A DNA stretch of 64,000 bases, taken from contig JAXHNR010000001.1 in the NCBI GenBank assembly GCA_034520215.1, forward strand, positions 1 through 64,000, read 5' to 3'. Positions within the stretch are counted from its first letter, which is position 1. Each line of letters starts with the position of its first letter. This document shows, one piece after another, positions 1 to 8,798 of this stretch. The translations under genes were made by a program, and so were the position numbers. Origin of the DNA: Candidatus Krumholzibacteriota bacterium. Its GTDB lineage: Bacteria > Krumholzibacteriota > Krumholzibacteriia > Krumholzibacteriales > WJIX01. Under the pieces are notes generated by a model that worked only from the letters and a program-made list of their open reading frames with translations, ran no database searches and was not told the DNA's origin.

Positions 1-871
1 CCGTATCCGCCCGCTTATGTGGTCTACGCAGCGGGAACTCTGACGCCGACAAGGTTTCCAAAGTTTTCGCCTGCCGAGGTAGTAGTCACATACGCCCACG
101 CAAAGGTGAATACTACCTCCTCGACCGAATGACGAAGGCATGTCCGAACAAGGTTATCTTCCCCGTTCCCAACGCGGTGTCGAAGGGGATGCTGGAGTTA
201 TTCCCACCGTCGAGGGAAACGGCGCTCGTCGGTCCCACCGCCGAGGAAGTGCGGGAGTAAAGACGACCTGTCCACTACCTCGGACAAACTGAAGCAGATC
301 TTCGATTCAGCCAGACAGATGGTTCCGAAGATTTCCACAGGAGATGTAATTACCGCCTTCTCCGGCCTACGACCGCAAACAGCCCTGCCGGACGGAGATC
401 TTCTACATCGCGGCAAGCAGAAAGATTCCGCGCTTTATTCATGTGGCCGGCATTCGGTCGCCGGGCCTCACCGCTCTCTCCCGCCATTGCCGAAGTATGT
501 GAAGGATATTCTCAAGACAGAGGGACTCGTACTGAAAAGAACGAACCGACTACGATCCAAAAGTCGATGATGTGCCCCGAATCAGAAACAAGTCTGTCTA
601 CGAAATCGACGAACTCATCCAGGAAAATCCACACGACGGTAACACCCCCTGCCGCTGAAAACGTCTCGGAAGCCGAAATCATCGTAGGCAATACGCCGAG
701 GCCACGAGACGCTCGATGGCATCAAATTTTTCTACCCGCGCCCAAATGGGTCGTTGTCAGGGAGGATTTTGTACCGGCAAGATTATCAACATACTCATGA
801 GGGAAACCGGAAAAAGCTACGGGGAAGTGACGAAACGCGGTCCGAAGAGCCCGGTACTGCGGGGAGAATGA
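1..871 (+). pseudogene. Frameshifted GlpA-like FAD glycerol-3-phosphate dehydrogenase, 3' part
   Basis: No single frame is open, but switching frames every few dozen codons reads as one protein. Successive segments are RPRKGEYYLLDR, VIPTVEGN, ALVGPTAEEV, DDLSTTSDKLKQIFDSA, MVPKISTGDVITAFSGLRP, and a C-terminal BFD-like [2Fe-2S] segment (AQMGRCQGGFCTGK, cysteines near 756-774) ending in TGA at 869-871. This order matches the C-terminal half of GlpA-type FAD-dependent glycerol-3-phosphate dehydrogenases that carry a BFD domain. The 5' part lies outside the window. At least six single-base shifts are needed, so it is either a decayed gene or uncorrected sequencing at a contig end. The same kind of damage continues into the next gene and stops near 1.2 kb, which favours a sequence-quality cause. 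Confidence 0.7.
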
Positions 872-1205
872 TGCAGAGAATTAGGGAATAGGATACATTG
901 GTCATCGGAGGAGGTGCAGCTGGGCTCGCAGCGACACACACCATCCACGATAAGGGATACCGTGTTGCTTTAGCCGAACGGGACGTCGAACTCGGAGGTG
1001 TCCTGCTGCAGCGCATTCGCATACGGTTTTCCGGGCTACAGGAGTTCAACGAAGAGCTCACCGGCCCCTGAATATGCGCGAGCGATGGACCGAAGCGGTG
1101 ATGTCCACCGATGTAAGGAAGCATGGACCGGTACCACCATCATGGAAATTCACCATTCCGATGGGGGAAGAAGGAGTGTATAGGCTATGGGGCAAGCAGA
1201 CGTAA
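868..1205 (+). pseudogene. Truncated, frameshifted FAD/NAD(P) oxidoreductase
   Basis: The ATG at 868 overlaps the stop of the preceding gene (ATGA), as in an operon. The frame reads MMQRIRE, then an in-frame TAG at 889-891, then DTLVIGGGAAGLAATHT (Rossmann GxGxxG dinucleotide site) and LAERDVELGGVLLQ. After that it needs more single-base corrections to give LQEFNEELTGPEYA and TTIMEI. This is the start of the NAD(FAD)-dependent oxidoreductase usually encoded next to GlpA-like proteins, for example in the Thermotoga glycerol-3-phosphate cluster. Only about 110 codons are present; similarity stops near 1205 and glutamate dehydrogenase sequence begins within about 40 bases. The abrupt change suggests a deletion or an assembly join. 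Confidence 0.6.
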
Positions 1206-1245
1206 CTGAACCAAGGCCTGCAAAAAACTGTACGTATTGCTGTAA

Positions 1246-2142
1246 AGGCAGCTGATGAAGAATCTCGGACCGCTTAATGATGTTCCCGCTCCGGATGTTA
1301 TGACGAGCCCACAGCACATGCTGTGGATGCTGGACGAATTCGAAACAGTCAGGGGTAAAAAGCTGCCCGGTTTCATAACGGGAAAACCGGTTGGAATGGG
1401 AGGATCTCTGGGGAGAACAGAGGCTACAGGATATGGAGTAATATTCAACGTCAGGGAGGCGCTCAAGGAGCTGGGTATACCGCCCGCAGACACAACGGCA
1501 AGTTTTCAGGGATTCGGCAATGTGGCTCAATACGCCATTGAACTCTACACCAAGATATGGGGCAAGGTGATATGCGTTTCCTGCTGGGATCAGCAGGACC
1601 AAACCTCTTACAGTTACAAAAAGAGCGGCGGCATAGATCTTGAGGAGCTTCTGGGGATCACCGACCGTTTCGGCGGTATCGACAGGGAGAAGGCGCAGGA
1701 ACTCGGTTACGAAGTGCTTCCCGGGGATGCCTGGATCGAACAGGATGTGGATATTCTGGTGCCGGCTGCGCTTGAGAATCAGATTACAGCTGACAACGTA
1801 GGGAAAATAAGTGAAAAGGTAAAGATCATCGCGGAGGGTGCCAACGGTCCTACCGCCCCCGATGCAGATAAGGAGATAGCCGAACGGGGTATCTTTATGA
1901 TTCCGGATCTTCTGGCCAACGCCGGGGGGGTTACCTGCAGTTATTTCGAACAGGTACAGTGCAATATGAACTACTTCTGGGAGAAGGATGAGGTAATAGG
2001 TAAACTGGACGCCCAGATAACCAGCGCGTTCGAAGCGGTTAATGAAATGAGAAAATCCAGAGATCTCTACGCTCGGGAAGCCGCTTATGTTATAGCTGTA
2101 GGAAGAGTTGCCGAAGCCTGTGCGGAGCGCGGCTGGGTCTGA
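1246..2142 (+). CDS. Glu/Leu/Phe/Val dehydrogenase lacking its N-terminal domain
   Basis: Would catalyse reversible oxidative deamination of glutamate to 2-oxoglutarate if whole. The frame is open from 1246 (after TAA at 1243) with a first ATG at 1255. It carries [32 protein letters not shown], the NAD(P)-binding GFGNVA motif (about residue 88), [13 protein letters not shown] and the C-terminal helical region, ending in a normal C-terminus. Family members are about 415-450 residues; this has about 296. The missing 120-140 residues contain the substrate-binding domain and the catalytic lysine, so this copy cannot work as it stands. The missing part coincides with the damaged stretch upstream. 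It is followed after 60 bases by the PEP-binding genes in the same direction, so gdh may head that operon. Confidence 0.85.
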   Translation, partial: RQLMKNLGPLNDVPAPDVMTSPQHMLWMLDEFETVRGKKLPGFITGKPVGMGGSLGRTEATGYGVIFNVREALKELGIPPADTTASFQGFGNVAQYAIELYTKIWGKVICVSCWDQQDQTSYSYKKSGGIDLEELLGITDRFGGIDREKAQELGYEVLPGDAWIEQDVDILVPAALENQITADNVGKISEKVKIIAEGANGPTAPDADKEIAERGIFMIPDLLANAGGVTCSYFEQVQCNMNYFWEKDEVIGKLDAQITSAFEAVNEMRKSRDLYAREAAYVIAVGRVAEACAERGWV

Positions 2143-2202
2143 GTCGTTATGTAGGGCGAGACGGGAAGTTTAACCTCTTTTTCAGCTTAGAGGATCTCAC
2201 TG

Positions 2203-3960
2203 ATGGGGATGAAAAATTACAGCCCGCATCGTGGCCTGCTGGTGCCGTTTGACCGGGATTTCTTTTCCAGTGATCATAGATTCACATATATTGGGAGAGG
2301 TGAACTGGGCGGCAAGGCCCATGGCCTGGCAGAGATGAAGGGTATCATAGATTCCGAGTTAGGCGGAAGGTTCGCCCCGGATCTGAATGCTTATATCCCC
2401 ACACTGACTGTAATAACAACGGAATATTTCGATCTCTTCATGAAGGAGAACGATCTCTATTCCATAGCGTATTCCGACAAGAGGGATGATCTGATAGCTC
2501 ATGCCTTTCAGAGAGCCCACCTTCCGGTAAGGTTGGTGGGGGATCTAAGGGCGCTGGTACATGAGGTTCATACGCCGTTGGCTGTGAGGTCTTCCAGTAT
2601 GCTCGAGGATGCCATGTTCGAGCCCTTCGCCAGTGTCTACGGCACCAAGATGATACCGAATAATCAGCCCGGAGTGGACAAAAGGTTCAGTAAACTCGTA
2701 GAAGCGGTTAAATATGTTTATGCATCCACCTTCTTCGGGGCGGCCAGAAACTACATGAAAGCCACCCATCACACCACCAGGGACGAGAAGATGGCTGTGA
2801 TTATTCAGGAGGTGGTCGGATCGAAGTTCGGAGAGAGGTTCTATCCGAATATCTCGGGAGTTGTAAGGTCTTATAATTTCTATCCAACCGGAAACGCTTC
2901 CCCTGAAGACGGTGTGGCGGATCTGGCGCTGGGGCTCGGAAGAACCATAGTAGACGAAGGGATGGCCTGGTCTTACTCTCCGGCTTATCCTAAAGCGGGC
3001 GCGCCGTTTAACTCCATAAACGACATGCTGAAGAATACCCAGACAGAGTTCTGGGCTGTGAATATGAAAGGCCCCGCCGCTTACGATCCCCTGAACGAGA
3101 CCGAGTATATGAATAAATACGATTTGACAGACGGCGAATATGACGGAACTCTGAAGAATATCGCCTCCACACTGGATTCTCAGGACGGCAAAATCGTTAT
3201 GGGGACAGGACGCAAGGGTCCCCGGATTATAGATTTCGCCCCGATTCTGAAGGCTGGAATCATACCCCTCAATGACCTTCTCAAGACACTTCTCAAGGCC
3301 TGCGAGGACAGTCTTGGAGTAATGGTGGAGATAGAATTCGCCGTCCGGATGGACATAAAAAGAGGAAAACCCGCCGAGTTCGGATTTCTCCAGATCAGGC
3401 CGATGGTGGTCTCGGAGTCCACAGTGGAGCTGGATGAAAATGAAATGAGGGGGGAAAAGGTTCTTCTGTCATCAGAGACGGTGCTGGGAAACGGAACTAT
3501 TGATTCCATAAGGGATATAGTCTATGTCGACCCGGAAAAATTCGATGTCAGGAAAACAGAGAAGATAGCCGAAGAAATGGATGCTCTTAACCGGTCGTTG
3601 GTCAAGGCGGGGAGGGAATACATTCTTGTTGGATTCGGAAGGTGGGGCACTTCCGATCCTTCAGGCGGAATTCCGGTGAAATTTGACCAGATATCAGGCG
3701 CAAAGGTGATTGTTGAGGCTTCTCTTCCCGGACTCAGCTTCCCCCTGAGCCAAGGTTCTCATTTCTTTCACAATGTTACCAGTTTCAAGATCTTCTATTT
3801 CTCCCTGGAGCACAGGGAAGAATCAGGTATTGACTGGGAATGGCTGCGGAACAATAATATTATAGAAGAGACCGAGCATTTGAAGCACGTCGAAACCTCC
3901 TCGCCTCTGCGGGTAAAAGTCGACGGTAGAAAGAGCATGGGAGTCGTGTTGCATGGATGA
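2203..3960 (+). CDS. PEP/pyruvate-binding domain protein (ATP-grasp-like, no phosphohistidine domain)
   Basis: A 585-residue protein built on the nucleotide-binding half of PEP synthase/pyruvate phosphate dikinase. GGKAHG (residues 36-41) is the family glycine-lysine motif, AVRSSSMLED (about 126-135) matches the VRSS..ED loop, and FLQIRPMV (about 395) is the family's E/xQxRP motif. The swivelling histidine domain and the PEP-utilising TIM barrel are absent, so it is not a complete synthase or dikinase. The last 180 residues (from VDPEKF) are shared in outline with the next protein and hold a GFGRWGTSDPSGG stretch. ATG at 2209 is an alternative start two codons in. It overlaps the next gene by 8 bases, indicating translational coupling. 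Substrate and partner are unknown; a phosphotransfer or ligase role on an acceptor is possible but not shown. Confidence 0.8.
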   Translation: MGMKNYSPHRGLLVPFDRDFFSSDHRFTYIGRGELGGKAHGLAEMKGIIDSELGGRFAPDLNAYIPTLTVITTEYFDLFMKENDLYSIAYSDKRDDLIAHAFQRAHLPVRLVGDLRALVHEVHTPLAVRSSSMLEDAMFEPFASVYGTKMIPNNQPGVDKRFSKLVEAVKYVYASTFFGAARNYMKATHHTTRDEKMAVIIQEVVGSKFGERFYPNISGVVRSYNFYPTGNASPEDGVADLALGLGRTIVDEGMAWSYSPAYPKAGAPFNSINDMLKNTQTEFWAVNMKGPAAYDPLNETEYMNKYDLTDGEYDGTLKNIASTLDSQDGKIVMGTGRKGPRIIDFAPILKAGIIPLNDLLKTLLKACEDSLGVMVEIEFAVRMDIKRGKPAEFGFLQIRPMVVSESTVELDENEMRGEKVLLSSETVLGNGTIDSIRDIVYVDPEKFDVRKTEKIAEEMDALNRSLVKAGREYILVGFGRWGTSDPSGGIPVKFDQISGAKVIVEASLPGLSFPLSQGSHFFHNVTSFKIFYFSLEHREESGIDWEWLRNNNIIEETEHLKHVETSSPLRVKVDGRKSMGVVLHG

Positions 3961-6900
3961 CAAGAAGAATATTTCGGATAACCTGATCCAGTCCTTCCGT
4001 GAACGGGAAAAGGAGCTGAAATGCCTCTACAGGATCGAGGAGATCCTTAAAAAATCCGGAAAGGAAAAGCAGCAGGTTTACGACGAAATTATAGAAGCTA
4101 TTCCGTGGGGCTGGCAGTACCCCCAGTACTGTATGGCAAGGATTACCATCGGCACCGATGTTTACCAGCCTCCGGGTTTTGAGGAAACCCCCTGGGTACT
4201 GGAAGCAGATATCATGGTTCAGCAGAAGAAGGCTGGAGAGGTTGCGGTATACTATACCAGGGAGGTGTCCGGGGAGGACCAGGGCCACTTTCTCAAACAT
4301 GAAAAGAGACTCCTCGAAGCGATAGCGGACAGGCTGGGCAGTCATATCCTTTACATGCAGCTTGAGGAAGCTCCTGACGGTGAAGTCAGCCGCGAACAGA
4401 AGGATGAATCCAGACAATGGCAGGTTATCCTTAATCTTCTCAGACACACTGACAGGAATCTGCACGCAACCCTCTGCGAGAAGATGCTGAATCATCTGAA
4501 CTGGAGCGGTATTGCTGAAGTGGAGGAGATAGAATCGGGTTGTCTCGGAAAGAACCGGACAATGGACAATGAATTGAGCGGTGAAGTAAATCAGCCCGGA
4601 GAGAGACAGAAGATCGATTTATGCGATGAGACATGTGATAAGATATTCCGTGTCGCCGCCAAGCACTTCACCGACAGCAGGATACTTAATTACCTTCAGA
4701 AGTGGATAGCTGACGATAAGCTCAAATTCCTTGCCCACGTTGCCAACAGGAACCTGACGTTGCCTGAGGTGATATCAGCTGTCAGGCGCTACCGCGATAT
4801 TGCCGGCGAGGGGGTGGAACTGTCCAATGTGGCGAAAAAAGGGGTGGTAGTTTCTCTGATAAGGAAGTTCTTCTCCAGCCAGCTGAATTATATAAGAATT
4901 GCCAAGAATTACTTTTCCATCGAAGATTTTTTCAAGATTATAGACAGCATAATTTACACCAAGGACAGCCGGGGAAGACTGGGCGGCAAGAGCGCTGGAC
5001 TTTTTCTGGCTGAGAATATTATAAGGAAGTCAAAAGATTCAAAGGATCTCTTTAAGGAAATAAAGACGCCTAAAAGCTGGTATATTACCTCTGATGTTCT
5101 ACTGGGATTTCTGAAGTACAATAACCTGGATGAAATCATGGAGCAGAAGTACAAGGATATAAGACAGGTGCGTATGGAGTACCTTTACGTGGTAAGAACA
5201 TTCAAGAACGGAAGTTTCCCTCCGGAGATAGTTCAGATGCTCTCGATGGCCCTGGATGAATTCGATGAAAAGCCCTTGATAGTGAGATCTTCCAGTCTTC
5301 TGGAAGACAGCCTGGGGGCGGCCTTCTCGGGTAAGTACAAAAGTCTGTTCCTGGCCAACCAGGGCAGTAAGAGGCAGCGGCTGGAGGACCTGATGGACGC
5401 CATCGCGGAGGTGTATTCTTCCACTTTCGGGCCTGATCCGATACAGTACAGGGCGGAGAGGAACCTTCTCGACTTCAACGAAGAGATGGGGATAATCATA
5501 CAGGAGGTAGTGGGAAACAGGATAGGGGATTATTTCCTTCCCGCTTTTGCCGGCGTGGCTTTCAGCAGGAACGATTTCAGATGGTCGCCCAGAATCAAGA
5601 GGGAAGATGGATTGATGCGGATGGTCCCCGGGCTGGGAACCAGGGCAGTGGACAGGATAAGTGAGGATTACCCGGTACTGGTGGCCCCCGGACAGCCCTC
5701 GCTGAAGGTGAACGCTACCCCGGATGAAGTGGTTTACTACTCTCCCAGAAAACTCGATCTGATTAACCTCCGGACTAAATCTTTCGAGACGGTGGATATT
5801 AAGGAGCTGCTGAAAAAGCATGGGCGGGAGCTTCCTCTGTTCAGCAAGATGGTATCCAGATATGAGGAAGGCCATCTGAAGACTCCTCTGGCGATGAATA
5901 TCGATTTTGAGAAGGATGACCTGTTGGTTACTTTCGACGGTATGATAAAGAAGACCAGATTGGTCGAGCAGATGGACGGGGTACTTCGAATGCTCTCAGA
6001 CAAGCTCGAGACATCCGTGGATGTGGAGTTCGCCCATGACGGAGAGGATCTCTACCTTCTGCAGTGCAGGCCGCAGAGTTTCTCTGAGGACAGTGCTCCG
6101 GCGGCGATTCCGAAGGATATCTCCGAAGAGAGAATGCTCTTTTCCGCTCACCGCTATATTTCCAACGGGCTGGTTCCGGACCTGACACACATCGTCTACG
6201 TCGACCCCGAGAAGTATTCACAGCTTTCCAGCAGGGAAGAGATGGCAGAGGTGGGAAGGGCTGTCGGCGAATTGAATAAGGTGCTTCCCAAGCGCGGGTT
6301 CATACTGATGGGGCCGGGAAGGTGGGGAAGCCGCGGTGATATAAAGATGGGTGTCAGCGTGACTTATTCCGACATAAACAACACCGCCGTTCTTACTGAG
6401 ATAGCAAGAAAAAAGGGCAACTATATGCCCGATCTGTCATTCGGGACTCACTTTTTCCAGGACCTGGTGGAAGGGCAGATTCGGTATCTACCCCTTTACC
6501 CTGACGAAGAAGAGAACGTCTTTAATGAACGCTTTCTTCTTGGCTCCAGGAATATTTTGTCTGAAATCGTTCCTCAATATTCGCATCTGGGAGATGTAAT
6601 AAAACTGATCGATCTGCCCGAAGTAACTGACGGGCTCATCCTGAGGGTTCTAATGAATGCCGAACTCAACGAGGCGGTCGGTATACTCGCGGAACCGGAT
6701 AAGAAGCAGATAAGGGAAGGGGTTCAGGTGGAGGACCATGATCTGCCCGCGGAGAAGCACTGGCTGTGGAGGTTGAGAATGGCGAAGCATATAGCTTCCG
6801 AGGTCGACCCGGAGCGTTTCGGTGTAGAGGGATTCTATGTTTTCGGAAGTACAAAGAACGCCACGGCAGGCCTGAACAGCGATATAGATGTCCTTATACA

Positions 6901-7132
6901 TTTCAGGGGCACAGAGAACCAGCGCGAGGAGCTTAAGCTTTGGCTGGAAGGTTGGAGCCTGTGTCTGGATGAGATAAACTATCTGAGGACCGGTTACCGT
7001 ACGGGGGGCTTGCTGGATGTTCATATAGTCACCGACGAGGATATAGAGAATAAGAACAGCTACGCGGTCAAGATAGGCGCTGTTACAGACCCGGCCAGGG
7101 AAATTCCTCTGAAAAAGAAGAAGAACAAATAG
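3953..7132 (+). CDS. GAF-like / PEP-binding / nucleotidyltransferase fusion protein
   Basis: A 1059-residue three-part protein. Residues about 15-145 resemble the GAF-like input domain of some sensor kinases (IPWGWQYPQYCMARI, ETPWVLEADI, FLKHEKRLLEAIADRLG). Residues about 340-720 are a PEP/pyruvate-binding domain with GGKSAG (about 343), IVRSSSLLEDS (about 443) and LLQCRPQS (about 700). A segment with MGPGRWGSRGDIKMG parallels the end of the upstream protein. Residues about 955-1045 form a small nucleotidyltransferase: VFGSTKNATAGLNSDIDVL gives the GS...DxD signature of the MNT/Pol-beta fold, with a further candidate acid in LLDVHIV. It again lacks the His and TIM-barrel domains of PEP synthase. 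It overlaps the upstream gene, so the two are probably made together. The three-part architecture is unusual; signal-dependent nucleotidyl or phosphoryl transfer is inference. Confidence 0.8.
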   Translation: MDDKKNISDNLIQSFREREKELKCLYRIEEILKKSGKEKQQVYDEIIEAIPWGWQYPQYCMARITIGTDVYQPPGFEETPWVLEADIMVQQKKAGEVAVYYTREVSGEDQGHFLKHEKRLLEAIADRLGSHILYMQLEEAPDGEVSREQKDESRQWQVILNLLRHTDRNLHATLCEKMLNHLNWSGIAEVEEIESGCLGKNRTMDNELSGEVNQPGERQKIDLCDETCDKIFRVAAKHFTDSRILNYLQKWIADDKLKFLAHVANRNLTLPEVISAVRRYRDIAGEGVELSNVAKKGVVVSLIRKFFSSQLNYIRIAKNYFSIEDFFKIIDSIIYTKDSRGRLGGKSAGLFLAENIIRKSKDSKDLFKEIKTPKSWYITSDVLLGFLKYNNLDEIMEQKYKDIRQVRMEYLYVVRTFKNGSFPPEIVQMLSMALDEFDEKPLIVRSSSLLEDSLGAAFSGKYKSLFLANQGSKRQRLEDLMDAIAEVYSSTFGPDPIQYRAERNLLDFNEEMGIIIQEVVGNRIGDYFLPAFAGVAFSRNDFRWSPRIKREDGLMRMVPGLGTRAVDRISEDYPVLVAPGQPSLKVNATPDEVVYYSPRKLDLINLRTKSFETVDIKELLKKHGRELPLFSKMVSRYEEGHLKTPLAMNIDFEKDDLLVTFDGMIKKTRLVEQMDGVLRMLSDKLETSVDVEFAHDGEDLYLLQCRPQSFSEDSAPAAIPKDISEERMLFSAHRYISNGLVPDLTHIVYVDPEKYSQLSSREEMAEVGRAVGELNKVLPKRGFILMGPGRWGSRGDIKMGVSVTYSDINNTAVLTEIARKKGNYMPDLSFGTHFFQDLVEGQIRYLPLYPDEEENVFNERFLLGSRNILSEIVPQYSHLGDVIKLIDLPEVTDGLILRVLMNAELNEAVGILAEPDKKQIREGVQVEDHDLPAEKHWLWRLRMAKHIASEVDPERFGVEGFYVFGSTKNATAGLNSDIDVLIHFRGTENQREELKLWLEGWSLCLDEINYLRTGYRTGGLLDVHIVTDEDIENKNSYAVKIGAVTDPAREIPLKKKKNK

Positions 7133-7133
7133 T

Positions 7134-8000
7134 TCAGATCAGCTCACGTTCAACATTATCGATGTCGGCCAGGTCAAACCTGACCAGGGCAAGTTCGGGT
7201 CCGTCGTGAGCTGCCGTTACCGCCAGGGTTTTTCCGATCCGTTCCCGCCAGCAGCCTGTAATTCGAGCTGATTCATGAATGTGTCCGTGCATGGTCATCA
7301 GGGGCTGCCTCTTTTCTATGAATCTTTGAATCGCAATGCTTCCGACATGTACATCCAGGGGGGTGTGATCTATCCTGACTCCGTCGAGATCGGCCCTGTC
7401 GATGTTTGTCTTATAGGGAGGCGAATGGAACAGGAAGATCGCGTTATCCATATCATGTCCTTCGGTAAGTTTCTCAAGGTCCTCTTTAATAGTACCGTAC
7501 TTGAGATCGTTCTTATCCATGGAGAAGCTGTGGCTCCCTTCTTCAGGAGATATACATCCTATATCAACGAATCGGGAGACATCATACCGTTCCCAGTCTT
7601 TAAGCCTGAAGGGGGTGGGAGGAACAAAGGAATATCCGAATACCTGCCAGCGGGCAGCCTTCGCCCTGCGGCCGTGAATGTAATCAATAAGCCCTTCTTC
7701 TGATGCTTCTATCAATGAATTTTCTTCGTGCCTGCCGTCGTCGTTCCCCAGAATAACAAAAACACGCGGGTATGAATCGCCGAGCCCGTCACGAAGTTTG
7801 GCCAGTTCACCGAGAAAGTAACCGCGTAGAAATCTCTCTCCGGAGAACTGCGGCGGATCTATCGGAGGAAGAATATCCCCGCCGACAAACAAAAACCCCG
7901 GTTTTTCCTCCGCCACAGCCCTAAACAGCTTTGTGAACCTGGGGGTCTTGCCGTGAAGGTCGGAGACGAAGAATGATCTGGTATTCTGTTCAATACTCAT
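7134..8000 (-). CDS. Calcineurin-like metallophosphoesterase
   Basis: A 288-residue cytosolic protein with the ordered metal-ligand motifs of the calcineurin-like fold: FFVSDLHG (DxH near residue 13), FVGGDI (GD near 38), VILGNDDG (GNxD near 84), FLFHSPP (about 195) and MTMHGHIHES (GHxH near 240). The spacing agrees with a single-domain phosphoesterase, and its position gives no clue to substrate. It runs toward the preceding gene with only one base between the two stop codons, leaving no room for a dedicated terminator. The start ATG at 8000 follows AAGGTTCTTT on the minus strand, a weak ribosome-binding site. Confidence 0.85.
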   Translation of the reverse strand: MSIEQNTRSFFVSDLHGKTPRFTKLFRAVAEEKPGFLFVGGDILPPIDPPQFSGERFLRGYFLGELAKLRDGLGDSYPRVFVILGNDDGRHEENSLIEASEEGLIDYIHGRRAKAARWQVFGYSFVPPTPFRLKDWERYDVSRFVDIGCISPEEGSHSFSMDKNDLKYGTIKEDLEKLTEGHDMDNAIFLFHSPPYKTNIDRADLDGVRIDHTPLDVHVGSIAIQRFIEKRQPLMTMHGHIHESARITGCWRERIGKTLAVTAAHDGPELALVRFDLADIDNVERELI

Positions 8001-8078
8001 AAAGAACCTTCCTGCCGGTATATGCCGGACACGTTACAATATAACGAATACCCCCGCTGTGGCAATATATAACCCCAT

Positions 8079-8385
8079 GTGGAGTTCCCCCAATTTTTAT
8101 AACCTATAAGGTAGTCGATGATTTGTAACAGTATGCGGCTGATTGATATTTTCAAAATCGTGGTCAATTCCCCCGGCGAGTGAATTGCCACTCCCGCCTC
8201 GGGCTCGCTCTTTCTGCCCCTTCGGGCCAGAAATCCTTGCCCGCTCGCCCTCCGGAGGGTTTTGAAAATATCAATCAGCCGCACTCATCAGCAATGAAAG
8301 CCCTATTCCACTTACCAATCCTGATAACTGATTGTATCTCGCAATGTTATTACAATACTTGCCGAATTTTCAGAGGGAACTCCAA
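8079..8385 (+). mobile_element. MITE-like element, copy 1, with 9-10-bp target duplication
   Basis: A 307-base non-coding element. It is bounded by inverted ends GTGGAGTTCCCCC (left) and GGGAACTCCAA (right, the complement of TTGGAGTTCCC). Inside lies a second inverted pair: GCGGCTGATTGATATTTTC near 8131 and its complement ending near 8282, so the element can fold into a long hairpin. It is flanked by a perfect 10-base direct repeat, ATAACCCCAT at 8069-8078 and 8386-8395, as expected from transposition. A near-identical copy in reverse orientation lies at 23447-23757. No transposase is encoded, so it would be mobilised in trans. The duplication length is compatible with IS4-type enzymes, but the family is not proven. 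Short frames inside are by-products of the repeat. Confidence 0.85.
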
Positions 8386-8395
8386 ATAACCCCAT

Positions 8396-8700
8396 TTCTC
8401 TAATAGCTGTATTTGCTGTAATCTTTCTATCGGGGGCCGATTACCAGCCTGCCGGGAAAATCCAACGCTCTTCCCGATAAGCATTTTTCAGGTGAATTGC
8501 CCTGCCACCCGCGTCTTAAGTGTCTGTTCATGTCCGCTTTTACTGCCGATGTGGTAGAAAGCCGCTGGATGCTGGATGAACACGCGCTCTTCATCTATAA
8601 ACTGTATACAGCAAATGAGTTATCAGCAAAGATAGTGGAGACTCTGAGCGTGTCGGAGTAAGCGTTTCTGAAGATTCAATATCTAAAAAAAAATAATGGT
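8396..8700. other. Intergenic stretch with one small doubtful frame
   Basis: About 300 bases between the MITE and the promoter region of the DUF4236 gene. No protein family is recognised. The only frame worth noting is the 43-codon one at 8530-8661, listed separately. The sequence looks like decayed or unconstrained spacer. Confidence 0.5.
8530..8661 (+). CDS. Possible small protein or gene fragment, 43 aa
   Basis: An ATG-to-TAA frame reading MSAFTADVVESRWMLDEHAL and ending ELSAKIVETLSVSE. It is not recognised as any family and has no convincing ribosome-binding site just upstream. The composition is protein-like, and the sequence could be a leftover of a longer gene. It may be chance. Confidence 0.2.
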   Translation: MSAFTADVVESRWMLDEHALFIYKLYTANELSAKIVETLSVSE

Positions 8701-8703
8701 ATC

Positions 8704-8732
8704 TTGATATTTTAAGCGATTGCCTCTACTAT
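8704..8732 (+). promoter_or_regulatory. Candidate sigma-70 promoter for the DUF4236 gene
   Basis: TTGATA (8704-8709) and TACTAT (8727-8732) are separated by 17 bases, about 65 bases before the proposed start of the DUF4236 protein. The match is fair, not perfect. Confidence 0.4.
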
Positions 8733-8798
8733 ATATCTGTAGTAAGTATCCGCGCCCGACTTGCCGAAAACTCTAAGCAAACTGAAGGGGGTATAGCC

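Noticed and set aside
8180-8389. Open frames inside both MITE copies giving the same peptide (RLGLALSAPSGQKSLPARPPEG)
   Set aside because: They arise from the repeat itself, with no RBS, and read through its hairpin arms.
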